DNA of 5,981 bases from Hyphomicrobiales bacterium (lineage in GTDB: Bacteria; Pseudomonadota; Alphaproteobacteria; Rhizobiales; Devosiaceae). The stretch spans positions 1 through 5,981 of the forward strand of contig WFOP01000288.1 in assembly GCA_015487985.1 (NCBI GenBank), in the 5' to 3' direction. Position numbers and translations under genes: made by a program. Below, piece by piece: positions 4,028-5,981 of this stretch. The notes beneath the pieces were generated by a model. The model was not told where the DNA came from. It worked only from the letters and a program-made list of their open reading frames with translations, and made no database searches. Within the stretch, counting starts at the first letter, position 1. The number at the start of each line of letters is the position of its first letter.

Positions 4028-5981
4028 ATGGCTGCTCAAAATCAGATTAAATTATCCATAGAAGGCATGACCTGTGCGTCATGTGTGGGGCGTGTTGAAA
4101 AGGCGCTCAATGAAATGGAAAGCGTTGAAAGCGCACAGGTAAATCTTGCTTCGGAAACTGCCACCGTAAATTTTGAGGGTGACATGCACATCAAAGATGT
4201 GGTGGCGACGCTGGAAAAAGCGGGCTATCCGGCCAGAACCCTGACAGCGGTGCTGCAGATTGAAGCCATGACCTGCGCGTCATGCGTGGGGCGGGTTGAC
4301 AAGGCACTGGCTGAAACCCCCGGTGTTCTGGAGGTAAATGTCAATCTGGCGTCTGAAACGGCAAAAGTGGTTTATCTGGACGGGCAGGTGGATGTGGCTC
4401 AATTGATGCGGGTTTCTCGCGAGGCGGGATATCCGGCACGGTTGCGTGAAGCCGATGTTGCTGAAGATATGAGTGCGCGCAAGGAAATCGAAGCAGAGGA
4501 ATTGCAACGCCGGACAAATATTGCGGCGATTATGGCCCTGCCGGTGTTTATTCTTGGCATGGGGGTTCATGTATATGAGCCATTTCATATGCTGGTGGAG
4601 CAAACGATCGGCACGCAAAACAATTGGCTTATCCAGTTTGTTCTTACCAGCCTGATTATGGCTTGGCCGGGGCTTTCTCTTTATACCAAGGGGTTTCCGG
4701 CCCTTTGGCGGGGTGCGCCGGACATGAATTCGCTGGTGGCTCTTGGCACCACGGCGGCCTATCTGTTTTCGGTTGTTTCAACATTCTTGCCCGGGATACT
4801 GCCCGAGGGAACCGCTGCGGTCTATTATGAAGCGGCGGCGGTGATCGTGGTGCTGATTCTGCTTGGACGTTCGCTTGAAGCGCGCGCCAAGGGGCGCACC
4901 GGACAGGCAATCCGCAAGTTGCTTGATTTGCAATCCAAAACAGCGCGGGTTCTGCGCGATGGCAAAGAAACAGAGATTGAAATTGATGAACTTGAACTGG
5001 GGGATATAATCGTTGTCAAACCCGGCGAGCGTTTGCCCGTGGACGGGGTTGTCACCGAAGGCAAGAGCTATGTTGATGAGAGCATGATTACCGGGGAGCC
5101 GGTGCCTGTTTCCATTGAAGTGGGATCAGAGGTTACCGGCGGCACCGTAAACGGCACCGGCGTCTTTCAGTTTTCCGCCCAGCGGGTGGGGGCTGACACA
5201 ACGCTTTCTCAGATCATTAAAATGGTGGAGGAAGCGCAGGGGACCAAATTGCCCATTCAGGGGCTGGTGGACAAAATCACATTGCGGTTTGTGCCGGCGG
5301 TGATGGTGCTTGCGGCATTGACGGTTGCTGTCTGGCTGATGTTTGGCCCCGATCCCGCCCTGACCTATGCGCTGATTGCGGGGGTGGCGGTTTTGATTAT
5401 TGCCTGCCCGTGTGCCATGGGGCTGGCGACCCCCACTTCCATTATGGTGGGCATGGGCCGGGCTGCAGAACTGGGGGTGTTGTTTCGCAAAGGCGATGCC
5501 TTGCAGGAATTGCAGGCGGTGAAAATTGTTGCCCTGGATAAAACCGGCACCTTGACCGAAGGGCGGCCCAGCTTAACCGATATTTCTCTGGCTAACGGGT
5601 TTTCGCGTGATGAAGTGTTGCGCCTGGTGACATCGGTTGAAAAAAATTCCGAACATCCCATTGCCAAGGCCATTGTGCAGGCGGCAGAGCTTGAAAATAT
5701 CGTGGGGCCAAAGGCCCGGGACTTTGAATCCATCACGGGTTTTGGTGTGCGTGCCAAAGTGGATAAGCATGATGTTCTTGTGGGGGCGGACCGCCTGCTG
5801 GTGCGGGAGAAAATTGCCCTTGAGGGGCTGGATAAAACCGGGGCTGAATGGGCGCAAAGTGGAAAAACACCTTTGTTTGTTGCCATTGACGGCAAGGTTG
5901 CCGCAGTCATTGGTGTATCGGATCCGCTGAAACCTGCAACCAAAGCCGCCATTGCGGCCCTGCATGATCTGGGTCTGAAAG
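4028..5981 (+). CDS. copA: CopA-type Cu(I)-exporting P1B ATPase (3' end cut off)
   Basis: An inner-membrane P-type ATPase that uses ATP to export Cu(I) from the cytoplasm. The visible 651 residues hold, in order: two N-terminal HMA domains with MTCASC at 14-19 and 81-86; membrane helices near 165-183, 200-218, 234-255 and 265-283; the actuator-domain TGEP (355-358); helices near 417-438 and 443-465, the second with the CPC copper site (Cys460, Cys462) in the form [10 protein letters not shown]; the phosphorylation motif DKTGT (504-508, Asp504); SEHP (541-544) and GFGV (571-574) of the nucleotide-binding domain. The usual protein is about 800-840 residues, so the end of the P-domain (GDN motif) and the last two helices lie beyond the window. 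Start 4028 is preferred because AGGA lies 8 nt before it; in-frame ATG 4019 overlaps that site. It is divergent from copZ under a copper-responsive promoter. Rhizobial homologues are often called actP. Confidence 0.97.
   Translation, partial: MAAQNQIKLSIEGMTCASCVGRVEKALNEMESVESAQVNLASETATVNFEGDMHIKDVVATLEKAGYPARTLTAVLQIEAMTCASCVGRVDKALAETPGVLEVNVNLASETAKVVYLDGQVDVAQLMRVSREAGYPARLREADVAEDMSARKEIEAEELQRRTNIAAIMALPVFILGMGVHVYEPFHMLVEQTIGTQNNWLIQFVLTSLIMAWPGLSLYTKGFPALWRGAPDMNSLVALGTTAAYLFSVVSTFLPGILPEGTAAVYYEAAAVIVVLILLGRSLEARAKGRTGQAIRKLLDLQSKTARVLRDGKETEIEIDELELGDIIVVKPGERLPVDGVVTEGKSYVDESMITGEPVPVSIEVGSEVTGGTVNGTGVFQFSAQRVGADTTLSQIIKMVEEAQGTKLPIQGLVDKITLRFVPAVMVLAALTVAVWLMFGPDPALTYALIAGVAVLIIACPCAMGLATPTSIMVGMGRAAELGVLFRKGDALQELQAVKIVALDKTGTLTEGRPSLTDISLANGFSRDEVLRLVTSVEKNSEHPIAKAIVQAAELENIVGPKARDFESITGFGVRAKVDKHDVLVGADRLLVREKIALEGLDKTGAEWAQSGKTPLFVAIDGKVAAVIGVSDPLKPATKAAIAALHDLGLK

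Noticed and set aside
5365..5952. 195-codon minus-strand open frame inside copA
   Set aside because: It lies wholly opposite a well-supported coding region and is a Ser/Thr/Arg-rich shadow.

Overview
The window looks like a piece of an alphaproteobacterial chromosome, probably Hyphomicrobiales or a close relative. Three things point there: a DUF2336 protein (a family largely confined to Alphaproteobacteria), a short NAD kinase of the alphaproteobacterial type, and a copper ATPase carrying the [10 protein letters not shown] variant seen in rhizobial ActP/CopA proteins. These assignments come from recognising motifs, not from a database search. Base composition is moderate, roughly half G+C, and no insertion sequence, phage gene or CRISPR array is visible.

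Left part (1-2999). The window opens on the last ~50 codons of an unrecognised plus-strand gene. Next comes a plus-strand DUF2336 gene (helical, HEAT-like) whose start is uncertain. It converges on, and overlaps by 136 bp, a minus-strand gene for a histidine phosphotransfer (HPt) protein. The HPt gene lies 63 bp downstream of the minus-strand NAD kinase gene nadK, so nadK and hpt probably form one transcription unit.

Middle part (3000-3601). A ~225-bp intergenic stretch holds a short direct repeat upstream of nadK and a plausible promoter for tRNA-Thr(TGT). The tRNA is complete and has an encoded CCA end. About 300 bp without a convincing gene follow, but this stretch contains strong inverted repeats, including two that share a strand and so could compete.

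Right part (3602-5981). This is a divergent copper-homeostasis locus. A 65-residue CopZ-like metallochaperone is on the minus strand and a CopA-type P1B copper ATPase is on the plus strand, cut by the window end. Each gene has its own MerR-family (CueR/HmrR-type) promoter: a TTGACC -35 box, a 19-bp spacer, and a CCTTCC/GGAAGG dyad. Between the two promoters lie 9-bp and 18-bp tandem repeats and a run of nine G directly against the copA -35 box. The expected logic is that a copper-sensing MerR regulator, not encoded here, switches on chaperone and exporter together. The chaperone then passes Cu(I) to the ATPase for export.

Nothing here clearly amounts to an undescribed system. The best leads are the tandem-repeat/G9 spacer in the copper switch, the repeat-bearing tail-to-tail overlap of the DUF2336 and HPt genes, and the alternative hairpins between the tRNA and copZ.
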